Positions 19,773-28,063 of a stretch of 64,000 nucleotides of DNA are shown here, piece after piece; positions within the stretch are counted from its first letter, which is position 1, and every line of letters begins with the position of its first letter. The stretch is from Catellatospora methionotrophica (GTDB lineage: Bacteria > Actinomycetota > Actinomycetes > Mycobacteriales > Micromonosporaceae). The DNA is taken from assembly GCF_011297335.1 (NCBI RefSeq), contig NZ_JAAOTJ010000004.1, positions 310,001 through 374,000 of the forward strand, read 5' to 3'. Made by a program: the position numbers and the translations under genes. A model generated the notes under the pieces. That model saw nothing but the letters and a program-made list of their open reading frames with translations. It searched no databases and had not been told where the DNA came from.

Positions 19773-21149
19773 ATGCCGTCGAGACAGGACCAACTGCACT
19801 CGTACCAGTTCACGGTGCAGCGCGTGGTCTCGGCGCTGGTGATGCGCGACACCGATCCGGCGCAGGCGCCGTTTCGCCGCGCCGCTGGCGCCACGCTGGC
19901 CAGCATCCTGCTCGCGGTGGTCATCGCCGCCGGATTCGGGGTGTACGGCGTGTTCACCAACCGTGGTGACAACGCCTGGAAGGCCGAGGGCACGGTCATC
20001 ATCGAGCAGGACTCGGGCGCGCATTTCGTGTACCGCAACGGAAAACTGCACCCGGCGCTGAACCTCACCTCGGCGATGCTGGCCGCGGGCGTCGGCCAGC
20101 CGAAGGTGGCCACGGTGTCCCGCAAGTCGCTTCTGGACGTGCCACGCGGGCTCACCGTCGGCGTGGTGGACCTGCCGGACTCGCTGCCCGATCCGCGCTC
20201 GCTACTGGGGCTGCCCTGGATGATCTGCTCGGCGAGCGCCGCGGGCAAGCCCGCCGCGGCGCTGGTGGTCGGCGACACCGCGCTCGCGGGCCGGGGCCGC
20301 GTGATGGGCGGCGAGGAGGCGCTGTTCGTACGCGCCGGGGAGCAGATCTACCTGCTCTGGCACGGCCGCCTCTACAACGCCGACCCCGACGAGTACGCGG
20401 ACCTGGCCGGTGGCGCGCAACCGGTGACCGTGCCCGCCGCGTTCGTCAACGGGATGCCGCAGGGGCAGCCGCTGGACGAGCCGCGGGTGAGCAGGCCGGG
20501 CGACCTCTCCAGCGTCAAGGCGCTCAAGAACGGCCAGGTCATCAAGATCAAAGGCTTGGACGGCAAGTCCCACCAGTACGCGGTGGTCCGCGCGGACGGC
20601 CTGGCGATGATCACGCCGGTGCAGGCCGCGCTGCTGCTCGGCCGGTTCCGCCAGCGGTACGCCATCGGGCGTGAGATCGAGATCGACCAGACCGAGCTGA
20701 CCGAGTACGACAGCGCGCCCGCCAGCCTCGTCCCGGACGCGAACGACCCGCGGCAGCCTCCGGCGAACATGCCGACCATCGCGTCGTACGGCCAGGGCGC
20801 GCTGTGCGCGGTGACCCGCGACGACGCCGGGACCACCGAGGTGCGCGCCGAGGTGCCGCTCGACCTGAACGGCCGGATCGCCACCGTGGCCCGCAGCGCC
20901 GAGGGCGGTTCGTACGCCGACTACGTGCTGGTGCCCTCGGGCCGGGGCGCGATCGTCGCCGCGGGCACCACGCTGAGCCTGGTCACCGACCAGGGCGTGC
21001 GTTACGACGCGGCCCGCCCGGACGTGCTGCCGATGCTCGGCTACAAGGACCCGGTGCCACTGCGGCTGCCCTCGTCGCTGGTCGACCTGCTGCCCCCGGG
21101 CCCCGGCCTCGACCCGCAGGCGGCGTCCGCGCAGCTGGCCCTCGGCTGA
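19773..21149 (+). CDS. eccB: Type VII secretion protein EccB
   Basis: EccB is a single-pass membrane protein whose large periplasmic domain forms part of the ESX translocon. The 458-residue product starts with the family hallmark RQDQLHSYQFTVQRVVSALV, has one transmembrane helix at about residues 41-62, and continues as a long extracytoplasmic domain. The conserved WMICS segment, whose cysteine normally pairs with another in the domain, is near residue 149. GGGGAGGG lies four bases before the ATG. The two WXG100 genes follow on the same strand. Confidence 0.93.
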   Translation: MPSRQDQLHSYQFTVQRVVSALVMRDTDPAQAPFRRAAGATLASILLAVVIAAGFGVYGVFTNRGDNAWKAEGTVIIEQDSGAHFVYRNGKLHPALNLTSAMLAAGVGQPKVATVSRKSLLDVPRGLTVGVVDLPDSLPDPRSLLGLPWMICSASAAGKPAAALVVGDTALAGRGRVMGGEEALFVRAGEQIYLLWHGRLYNADPDEYADLAGGAQPVTVPAAFVNGMPQGQPLDEPRVSRPGDLSSVKALKNGQVIKIKGLDGKSHQYAVVRADGLAMITPVQAALLLGRFRQRYAIGREIEIDQTELTEYDSAPASLVPDANDPRQPPANMPTIASYGQGALCAVTRDDAGTTEVRAEVPLDLNGRIATVARSAEGGSYADYVLVPSGRGAIVAAGTTLSLVTDQGVRYDAARPDVLPMLGYKDPVPLRLPSSLVDLLPPGPGLDPQAASAQLALG

Positions 21150-21306
21150 TCGCGCGAAGGCACGGAGTTATCCACAGGCAGCGGCTCCGGGCTGGCACTC
21201 CTCGACGCGGGACGCTACCGTCACCGAGACAGGCGCACCACCACCAATGCTCCGCAAAGGACGGTGGATGCGTTACTGCACAAAGGGAATGGGGTGACGT
21301 ACGACA

Positions 21307-21627
21307 ATGGCGGAAACCGCCTCCGAAGCCGCGATCATGGCCTCGACCGCAGGCAAGTTCGACTCGGCCAACGACGATCTGCAGACCATGCTCAGCCGCT
21401 TGCTGAGCGAGCTGGAGATGCTGCAGACCAGTTGGGTGGGTCGCGCGGGCAGCTCCTTCGAGCAGGTCAAGATCGCATGGTCGCAGGACCAGAAGGCACT
21501 TCACCAGGCGCTCGCTGAGACGTCGAAAGCGATCCGTACGGCCGGCCGGGAGTACAGCCGCGCCGACGAGGAGCAGGCAGGCCGGGTGGCCTCCAAGAAC
21601 ACCGGCGGCGTCTCGCTGAACCTGTGA
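21307..21627 (+). CDS. WXG100 protein with C-terminal secretion motif (CFP-10-like)
   Basis: This is a 106-residue helical-hairpin protein with the central WVG turn at residues 43-45. Tyr83 and Asp87 form the YxxxD signal that type VII systems recognise on the C-terminal arm of the EsxB/CFP-10 partner. It is 37 bases before a second WXG100 gene and probably forms a heterodimer with that product for export through the ESX channel. The binding site in front of the ATG is weak. A DnaA-box-like TTATCCACA at 21168 lies in the leader region. Confidence 0.9.
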   Translation: MAETASEAAIMASTAGKFDSANDDLQTMLSRLLSELEMLQTSWVGRAGSSFEQVKIAWSQDQKALHQALAETSKAIRTAGREYSRADEEQAGRVASKNTGGVSLNL

Positions 21628-21664
21628 GCGCGGCAGACCACGGACCGAAAGGGGGAGGACCGAT

Positions 21665-21961
21665 ATGAGCAACGGCGACAGGCTCGTCGTCAACTTCGCT
21701 TCGCTGCACGAGGCGAGCGGGCACATTCAGTCGGCGCTGGGCAAGCTGGAGACCACGCTGAGCCAGCTCGAGAGCGACGCCGGGCCGATGGTGTCCACGT
21801 GGAGCGGCGCCGCGCAGACGGCGTACCACGAGCGTCAGGCCAAGTGGCGTAAGGCCGCGGACGAACTGTCCGTGATGCTGAAGGACATCAAGGGCGCGGT
21901 CGACGAGGCCGCCGTCCAGTTCAAGGACGCCGAGGACCGCAACACCCGGCTGTTCCACTGA
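21665..21961 (+). CDS. WXG100 protein (ESAT-6-like)
   Basis: This 98-residue protein has the WXG turn at W46-S47-G48 and the two-helix pattern of the EsxA/ESAT-6 family, with no YxxxD tail. It is therefore the likely partner of the preceding gene product. GGGGGAGGA directly precedes the ATG. A hairpin at 21977-22009 closes the transcript that starts with eccB or the first WXG100 gene. Confidence 0.92.
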   Translation: MSNGDRLVVNFASLHEASGHIQSALGKLETTLSQLESDAGPMVSTWSGAAQTAYHERQAKWRKAADELSVMLKDIKGAVDEAAVQFKDAEDRNTRLFH

Positions 21962-21976
21962 CCCAACGTCGCCGTG

Positions 21977-22009
21977 GCCCGGGGCAGGGCGACAACCGCT
22001 GCCCCGGGC
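21977..22009 (+). terminator. Hairpin after the WXG100 pair
   Basis: Bases 21977-21987 and 21999-22009 form a perfect 11-bp GC stem with an 11-base loop between the convergent WXG100 and sulfotransferase genes. It may terminate both transcripts. Confidence 0.6.
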
Positions 22010-22025
22010 TGCGCGCGTAGCGCGG

Positions 22026-22985
22026 TCAGGCTGAGGTGCCCGCCGGCCGGAAGCGGTCCAGCACCTCGCCGGTGATCGCGGTGACCCGGGCGGCGTCCTC
22101 GGCCGACAGCCGGTTCTGCGCCGCCGCCAGCGCCTGCTTGGAGTCCATCGGCCGGAACGCGGTCTTGGACGTGCCCGAGCGCACGAACCCGCGCTGCGAG
22201 TCCTGCTCCCCGGCCGTGGTCGCCGCGACGACCTGTGCGCGGGCCTGCTCGTCGAAGTCGAGGCCGAAGTGGGCGTACAGCGCCCCGAACTCCTCCACCG
22301 GCCGCATCGCGAAGTCCTCGTAACGGCGTACCAGCACGCCCGGCTCGTGCCGGTGCACCCGGTCCACCACGTCGTAGACGACCCGCCACAGCAGTGCCGT
22401 GGTGTGGATCTCGTCCTTGGTGGCGGCGGCCTCGCGCAGCTCGTCGACGTGATCGGCCAGCAGGTCGCGGGTCAGCAGCGGCTGGCCCAGCAGTTCGTCG
22501 AGGCTGATGTGCCAGCCGAGCTTGCGGTAACTGCCGACCAGCGACACCGGGTCGCGGACCAGCACCACCGAGCGCACCCCGAAGTTGCGCGCCAGCCACG
22601 GCACCGCCATCAGCGCGTACGGGTCGTCGAGCATCGCCCGCCGCCCGCGCAGCCGGCCGGACGTGAACGCCGTCGCGTACTTCACCATCCGGGCGATGTC
22701 GTAGGGCGCGTGGTTGCGCCGCAGCTCCCGGCCGACGCCGTAGCGCAGGGCCAGGGTGCGGCGGAACGCGCGCAGCCAGACGTCCTCGTTGTCGGCGCAG
22801 ATGTACTGGAAGCGGTGCGTGACGTCGGCGTCGAGCACTCCCGGCGAGCGGCCCGGAGGGTGGCGCACGTTGAGCGGCTCGTTGACGTACACGACCTGCC
22901 GCCCGGCCTCCACCATCTTGCCCACCCAGCTCGTCCCGCTCCGGGGCAGCCCGGTGACCAGCAGTCCCGGCTGGGTCGCGCTCAT
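22026..22985 (-). CDS. Sulfotransferase-family protein
   Basis: The 319-residue product begins with the 5'-phosphosulfate-binding loop GLLVTGLPRSGTSWVGKM (about residues 7-24) and later has LVRDPVSLVGSYRKLGW near residue 149, which matches the 3'-phosphate site of PAPS-dependent sulfotransferases. The acceptor substrate is unknown. ATG 22985 is chosen because GGAG occurs within GGAGAAGGAGAG just upstream. It sits between the WXG100 genes and mycP, which is not a standard position for such a gene in ESX loci; a link with secretion is only contextual. Confidence 0.85.
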   Translation of the reverse strand: MSATQPGLLVTGLPRSGTSWVGKMVEAGRQVVYVNEPLNVRHPPGRSPGVLDADVTHRFQYICADNEDVWLRAFRRTLALRYGVGRELRRNHAPYDIARMVKYATAFTSGRLRGRRAMLDDPYALMAVPWLARNFGVRSVVLVRDPVSLVGSYRKLGWHISLDELLGQPLLTRDLLADHVDELREAAATKDEIHTTALLWRVVYDVVDRVHRHEPGVLVRRYEDFAMRPVEEFGALYAHFGLDFDEQARAQVVAATTAGEQDSQRGFVRSGTSKTAFRPMDSKQALAAAQNRLSAEDAARVTAITGEVLDRFRPAGTSA

Positions 22986-23129
22986 CGGCTCTCCTTCTCC
23001 ACAGGGCAGGGCGCCCGTCACAGATGGACATGATGGCCGCCGCGGCTTTGCGGCGGATCCTCCGTCGAGTCGGCTGTCGCCGACACTCGGCTCCGACGTG
23101 GGCAAACGGTGCCCGCTGTCAGGGTTCCG

Positions 23130-24380
23130 TCAGTCGGTGCCGCCGTGCTGCCCGGCGGCGCGCCAGCGGCGGCGGATGCCGCTGGGCAGTGCCATGGCCA
23201 GCCCGAGCACCAGCCCGGCCAGGACGATCCCGATGCCGGCCAGCCACAGTGCCCGCGAGCGCTGCTCGGTGGCCCGCACGGCGGCGGCCTCGGCAGCCGG
23301 GTCGGCCGCGCGCGGCACCAGCGCGGCCGGGGTGACCCGGGCCGCGCCGTCCATCACGTCGGTCACGGCCCGCACCGGGTTGAGGATGCCCACGCCGTAG
23401 TCGCCGCTGAGGCGGCCACCCGGCGCAGGGTCGGCCGTGGCCAGCAGCCGCCGCCGGACCTGCGACTCGGTGAGCTTCGGGTACGCCTGGCGGATCAGCG
23501 CCGCCGTGGCGGCCACCATCGGGGCGGCGAAACTGGTGCCGCTCTCCGTGGTGTGCCCGCGGCCGGGCCGTGCCACGATCACCTGGTCACCGGGGGCGAC
23601 GAGGTCCACGTACGGCCCCGTCTGCGAGGCGGCCAGCCGCTGCCCGGACTCGTCGATCGCGCCGACCCCGAGCACGTCGTCCCAGGAGGCGGGATACGGC
23701 GTGGGGTTGCCCTCGTTCTTCTGGTTGCCCGCCGCGGCGATCACGACCACGTCCTGGGCGATCGCCTCCCGGACCGCTTCGCGCAGCTCGGCGAGCTTGG
23801 CCGTGGTGCTGTTGCCGTAGCTCAGCGACAGGTTGATCACGCGGGCCTTCTTGCTCACCGCGAAGCGGACGGCGGCGGCCATGCCCGGCACGTCGGCCTG
23901 GCGGCCGCGACCGGTCTTCTCCTTGCCGCCGAGCTGCTCGCTGACCCGCAGCGGCAGGATCTGCGCGCCGGGGGCGATGCCCCGGAACTCGACGCCGACG
24001 GCAGGTCTGGCGGCGATGACACTGGCGACGCCGGTGCCGTGGCCCAGGCAGTCCTGCCGGCCGTCGGTGCCGCCACCGGGCAGCAGGTCCTGGCCCGCGA
24101 TGACCCGACCGCGCAGCTGGGGGTGGTTCCCGTCGACACCCGAGTCGAGCACCGCCACGATGACACCGGACCCGTCGATGCCCCTGGGCAGCGCGGACAG
24201 GTCCCAGCGCTGCTGCGGCCACGGCTTGGCGGTGATCACCTGACCCGGCGCGGGCACGCCGTCGGGGCACGGCCCGGCGAACGCGGGCGCTGTCGCGATC
24301 CCGACCACGCCGCAACCGACCACCACGCTGAACACCACCGTGCGGGCCGCGAAGGCGACCATCGGCCGGCTGCGGTGCAT
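23130..24380 (-). CDS. mycP: Mycosin, type VII secretion subtilisin-like protease
   Basis: MycP is a membrane-anchored serine protease that stabilises the ESX complex. The 416-residue product has an N-terminal signal segment, the catalytic triad Asp79 (VLDSGVDG), His114 (GHGTGVAS) and Ser283 (SGTSFAAP), the oxyanion region AAAGNQ, and a C-terminal transmembrane anchor near residue 390 followed by a short basic tail. This is the exact mycosin plan. The ATG at 24380 has GGGGAGG four bases upstream. It diverges from the SseB-domain gene. Confidence 0.93.
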   Translation of the reverse strand: MHRSRPMVAFAARTVVFSVVVGCGVVGIATAPAFAGPCPDGVPAPGQVITAKPWPQQRWDLSALPRGIDGSGVIVAVLDSGVDGNHPQLRGRVIAGQDLLPGGGTDGRQDCLGHGTGVASVIAARPAVGVEFRGIAPGAQILPLRVSEQLGGKEKTGRGRQADVPGMAAAVRFAVSKKARVINLSLSYGNSTTAKLAELREAVREAIAQDVVVIAAAGNQKNEGNPTPYPASWDDVLGVGAIDESGQRLAASQTGPYVDLVAPGDQVIVARPGRGHTTESGTSFAAPMVAATAALIRQAYPKLTESQVRRRLLATADPAPGGRLSGDYGVGILNPVRAVTDVMDGAARVTPAALVPRAADPAAEAAAVRATEQRSRALWLAGIGIVLAGLVLGLAMALPSGIRRRWRAAGQHGGTD

Positions 24381-24575
24381 GTCGCCTCCCCAGGCCTTGT
24401 CCGGGTCGGCCACGCGGCGCGCGCGAAGCGCTCGCGAGGGCGGAAAATCCGCGTGGCTGATCCCCGGCGCAGATGCTACTGGAAGGAGCGGACCTAGACT
24501 GCTGGTTGCGACACGCCTACGGGGCGCAAGGTAAGTTGTGTCTCAGTACTCTCGCGGCAGCCAGGAGGTGAGCGC

Positions 24576-26750
24576 GTGATGGGTTGGGAGCCGGCCACCG
24601 ATACCGAGATCGCGCTGCGTGACGCCCTGCGCGCCGGGGATCAGGAACTCTACTTCCGCATCCTCGGCCGTTCGGAACTGCTGCTGCCGGTCGCCGGTGA
24701 CGGCGCTGCGGGACGCGGTCCGGCGGGCTGGGGCACCTGGACCGCGGAGAACCGCACCCACGTGCTCGCCTTCACCTCGTCCGCGGCGCTGCGCGCCTGC
24801 CTGGCCGAGCATGCCGGTCCCGCGCGGCGCGTGCCGTTCCAGGAACTGGCGTCCTCGTGGCCCAACCACGAGTGGTGGCTGGCGGTCGACCCGGGCCTGC
24901 CGATCGAGGGATACCTGCCGGCCTGGTTCGTGACCCAGCTGGTCCGTGGCGACGTGCGCATTCCCGGCGCACCGGCGGTCGCCCGCGGGCGGCTCGAACG
25001 GCTGGAGGCGCTCGAACGCGCCAAGGCCGCCCGGACCGCGCCGCCGCCGATGGCACCGGCCCGCGCGCCACAGCAGCCCGCGTACGGCCCGCACCCCGAC
25101 GAGGACCTGATCCTCGACGCTGAGGTGATCGACGTCGAGGAGGTGCGCCCGGTCGCCGCGCCTCAGGTGCACAGGCCGATGGCGATCGAGTCCCCGGCCG
25201 CCCAGCCGCAGTCAGGCGTGCCCGTCGCGCAGCCCGGTGGCCGGTTCTTCCCGGCAGACCCGGCCTTCTCCGCCGAACAGGTCGCGCCGCCCGCACCGGC
25301 GCACACGTTCCCGCCGCCGCCCGCACCGCCCGCGCTGGTGCCCGCGGCCGCCGCACCGCCTCCCGCGGTGCCGCCCACCGCCCCGCCGCCGGCCGAGCCC
25401 GCACCCGCTGAGCGTCCGGCCCCGGGCTCGCTGTTCCAGCCGGTGTCCGCCCGCCCGGCCACCGCGCCGCCGCCCGCCGTGCGGCCGGGTGAAGGGTCAC
25501 TGTTCGAGCCCGCGTCGTCGCGCCAGGCCGCAGCCGAGCCCACGACCACGGGCCGGTCGGCCGAAGGCTCGCTGTTCGAGCCGGTGTCGGCACGGCCACC
25601 GGCCACGATGCCGCCCGCCACCGAGCCGCCGACGGCCACGGTGCCGCTCGCGGCCGAGCCGCCGCCCGCCGTGGTGCCGCCTGCCGTACAACCGGGCGCA
25701 GGGCCGCCGCCCGGGCCCGTGGCTCCGGTCACGGCAGCCCCCGCCGTGGTGCCGCCGGTCCGGGAAACCGGGCCCCGGCACGAACGGCCGAAGGCGCCCG
25801 AGGACGACTTCACGCCGTCGAACTCCGTCGAGGAGCAGCTGCTCGAAGCCGCCGACGCGGGCAACACCGACGCCTTCCTGTCGACGCTGCTGCTGGCGAC
25901 CGTGCTGCTGCCCGTGTCCGGCGGCCCGAGCGCGCCCCGGCCCGGCGAGGCGGGGTTCTCCTGGCAGCCGCGCGACATCGGCGGCGAGCAGCACATCGTC
26001 TGCTACACGTCGGTGCAGACCATGCCGGAGCCGGTCGACGCGGTGCCGGTGCGCTTCGTCAAGCTCATCGCGGCCTGGCCCGACCCGTCATGGTCGTTCG
26101 CGGTCAACCCGGGCACCGCGGTCGGCGCTAGTCTGCCCGGTGACCAGCTGCTGGAACTGGCCCGCTGGGCGGCCGAGATGGGCCTCGGCGGCGAGGAGAG
26201 CGAGCCGGTGGTGACCGCGCCGACGGCCGGATCCGCCCCGCCGCCCGCCCGCCGCGACCCGGAGATCACCGAGATGCAGAAGGTGATCGCGCCCAGCCAG
26301 ATCGGCTACTACCTGGACCGGGGCTACGACCGGGTGTCCGGATTCGTGCACCGCGCCCGCGAGGTCGGTCACCTGCGCGGCCCCCAGGCCCTGCGCAGCG
26401 CGCTCGGCCTGACCTGGACGGGCTCCCCGTTCGCCGCCGACGACAAGGAGATCTACGTGCTGCGCTGGCCGGCCTACCGGCCCAGCCTGTACCGGATTCC
26501 GTACGGCGGGCAGCACGAGGCGGCGATGAAGGCCATGGAGGGCTGGGTCATCGAACGCGGCCCGTTCCGCGGCAACGGCTTCGCCCCCGGGGAGAGCACG
26601 GAGATCATCGCCGAGTTCAAGGTGGACAGCGCCCGGCTGCCGCACGGCGCGCGCCTGCTGCGCGTGGACGCCGAGGGCAAAGAGGAGATGGTCGCGGTGC
26701 TCGACGCCGACGGGCCGCGCTGGCTGCGCACCGACGGGGGCGAGGAGTGA
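24576..26750 (+). CDS. Large SseB-domain protein with proline-rich linker and unknown C-terminal domain
   Basis: The 724-residue product has an SseB-type domain at about residues 10-130, a proline/alanine-rich linker (about 150-405), a second SseB-type domain (about 410-540) and a separate C-terminal module (about 566-724) that I do not recognise. The linker has three copies of a GSLFxPxSxR motif, near residues 285, 307 and 331, which look like short binding motifs. There is no signal peptide or membrane helix, so it is probably cytoplasmic. SseB-like proteins recur beside actinobacterial ESX genes, but their job is unclear. GTG 24576 or ATG 24579 can start it; AGGAGG precedes both. The stop overlaps the next gene. 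Confidence 0.75.
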   Translation: MMGWEPATDTEIALRDALRAGDQELYFRILGRSELLLPVAGDGAAGRGPAGWGTWTAENRTHVLAFTSSAALRACLAEHAGPARRVPFQELASSWPNHEWWLAVDPGLPIEGYLPAWFVTQLVRGDVRIPGAPAVARGRLERLEALERAKAARTAPPPMAPARAPQQPAYGPHPDEDLILDAEVIDVEEVRPVAAPQVHRPMAIESPAAQPQSGVPVAQPGGRFFPADPAFSAEQVAPPAPAHTFPPPPAPPALVPAAAAPPPAVPPTAPPPAEPAPAERPAPGSLFQPVSARPATAPPPAVRPGEGSLFEPASSRQAAAEPTTTGRSAEGSLFEPVSARPPATMPPATEPPTATVPLAAEPPPAVVPPAVQPGAGPPPGPVAPVTAAPAVVPPVRETGPRHERPKAPEDDFTPSNSVEEQLLEAADAGNTDAFLSTLLLATVLLPVSGGPSAPRPGEAGFSWQPRDIGGEQHIVCYTSVQTMPEPVDAVPVRFVKLIAAWPDPSWSFAVNPGTAVGASLPGDQLLELARWAAEMGLGGEESEPVVTAPTAGSAPPPARRDPEITEMQKVIAPSQIGYYLDRGYDRVSGFVHRAREVGHLRGPQALRSALGLTWTGSPFAADDKEIYVLRWPAYRPSLYRIPYGGQHEAAMKAMEGWVIERGPFRGNGFAPGESTEIIAEFKVDSARLPHGARLLRVDAEGKEEMVAVLDADGPRWLRTDGGEE

Positions 26751-27112
26751 TGCGCGACGGCTACATCGCCCGCTTCCTGGGCCGGGAGTACGAGGCCAGC
26801 CCCGACGGCGACACCGTGCGCCTGTACCGCCCCGATGCCGCGGAGGGGTTCGAGGAGGTCCGGCCCGGCCGGTTCGTGCGCGTGGTTCCCGCGGCCGACG
26901 TCGACGATCTGGCGTACGTGCGCAGCGTCTGCAACTGGCGCGGCGAGCCCTTCATCGTGCTCGCCGAACACGAGGCCTGGCTGCGCGTCGAGTACACCGG
27001 CGGCAAGGCCCCCGTCGCCGCCGAACTCGGCCTGGAGGAGTTCGACTACGGCGTCTACCAGGGCTGGGCACCCAAGCAGGACGTCACCGACCTGCGCGAA
27101 TCCCGCCTCTGA
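26750..27112 (+). CDS. Small protein coupled to the SseB-domain gene, unknown function
   Basis: This is a 120-residue acidic, probably cytoplasmic protein without signal or membrane segments, rich in aromatic residues (FEEVRPGRFVRVVPAADVDD). Its start overlaps the stop of the SseB-domain gene (GTG 26747 or ATG 26750), so the two are translated together and the products may interact. I do not recognise the family. A chaperone or immunity-type partner for the C-terminal module next door is possible, but nothing in the sequence proves it. Confidence 0.75.
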   Translation: MRDGYIARFLGREYEASPDGDTVRLYRPDAAEGFEEVRPGRFVRVVPAADVDDLAYVRSVCNWRGEPFIVLAEHEAWLRVEYTGGKAPVAAELGLEEFDYGVYQGWAPKQDVTDLRESRL

Positions 27113-27127
27113 CCGGCCCGGCCCGGG

Positions 27128-28054
27128 TCACTTGGTCCAGCGGATGATCTCGCCGGCCACCAGGTCGGGGCGTTCCAGATGGGGGAAGTGCCCGGTGTCC
27201 TCCAGCAGCCGCCACTCGTAGTCGGCCAGCACGTAGCGCCCGGAGCCCTGGGCGGTGGCGGGCAGCGTGATCGGGTCGAGGGCGCCCTGCAACTGCAGCG
27301 TCGGCGAGATGATCGGCTGCCGGATCGCGCGCAGGAAGCGGTATCCGTGCAGGCGCAGCGTGGACCGGAACGCCCAGCGGTACGCCTCCATCGCGCAGAA
27401 CGCGGCCTGCGGGATGCGCATGGCCTCGCGGTAGCGGTGCTCGTACTCGGCATAGTCGGCGGTCTGCCGGAACGCCGGTGACGACCACGCCCGCATCAGC
27501 CCGCCCGCCAGCGCGGCGTCGTCACGGGTCAGCACGTGCTCGTACCGGGGGAGCTGGAAACGCAGCAGGTCGCGCCCGGCCCGGCGCTGCGCCGCGTTGG
27601 CGACCAGCGCCGAGCGCAGCCGCAGCGGATGGGCCGCCCCGAGCACCACCAGCCGGTTCACCAGCCGCGGGTGCAGCGCCGCCGCGGACCAGCCGATCAG
27701 GCCGCCCGCACCGGCCCCGACGACCGTGGCGTTGCGCTCGCCGAGCGCGCGGATCAGGCCGACCACGTCGGCGGCGAGCGTGAAGCCGTCGTACCCCCGC
27801 GGTGGCTTGTCGGTCGCGCCGTAGCCGCGCAGGTCCACCGCGACCGCCCGCAGGCCAGCGTCCGCGAGCAGGGGAAGCTGCCGGTGCCAGGCCCACCAGA
27901 ACTCGGGGAAGCCGTGCAGGAGCACCACCAGCGGTCCGGTGCCCTGCTCCACGACGTGGAAGCGGCTGCCGTTGGCGTTGACGAACCGGTGCGTCCACGG
28001 ACCCTCGTCCAGGACGCACGACTCGTCCACGGAGCTGGCGGCGTGCTCATTCAT
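27128..28054 (-). CDS. Alpha/beta hydrolase, epoxide-hydrolase type, without nucleophile
   Basis: The 308-residue product has the fold hallmarks of the epoxide hydrolase/haloalkane dehalogenase group: the oxyanion motif HGFPEFW near residue 48, DLRGYGATDKP near 74-84, a candidate acid in ALDP and the histidine in DTGHFPHLE. The nucleophile elbow, normally GHDWGG, reads GAGAGG at residues 113-118, so residue 115 is glycine instead of Asp or Ser. The protein is therefore probably not a normal hydrolase. It begins nine bases after nhaA with no clear binding site, suggesting coupled translation. Confidence 0.85.
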   Translation of the reverse strand: MNEHAASSVDESCVLDEGPWTHRFVNANGSRFHVVEQGTGPLVVLLHGFPEFWWAWHRQLPLLADAGLRAVAVDLRGYGATDKPPRGYDGFTLAADVVGLIRALGERNATVVGAGAGGLIGWSAAALHPRLVNRLVVLGAAHPLRLRSALVANAAQRRAGRDLLRFQLPRYEHVLTRDDAALAGGLMRAWSSPAFRQTADYAEYEHRYREAMRIPQAAFCAMEAYRWAFRSTLRLHGYRFLRAIRQPIISPTLQLQGALDPITLPATAQGSGRYVLADYEWRLLEDTGHFPHLERPDLVAGEIIRWTK

Positions 28055-28063
28055 GAGTGCAGG

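Noticed and set aside
21168-21176. Replication origin
   Set aside because: A single DnaA box without a cluster, dnaA or dnaN is not an origin.
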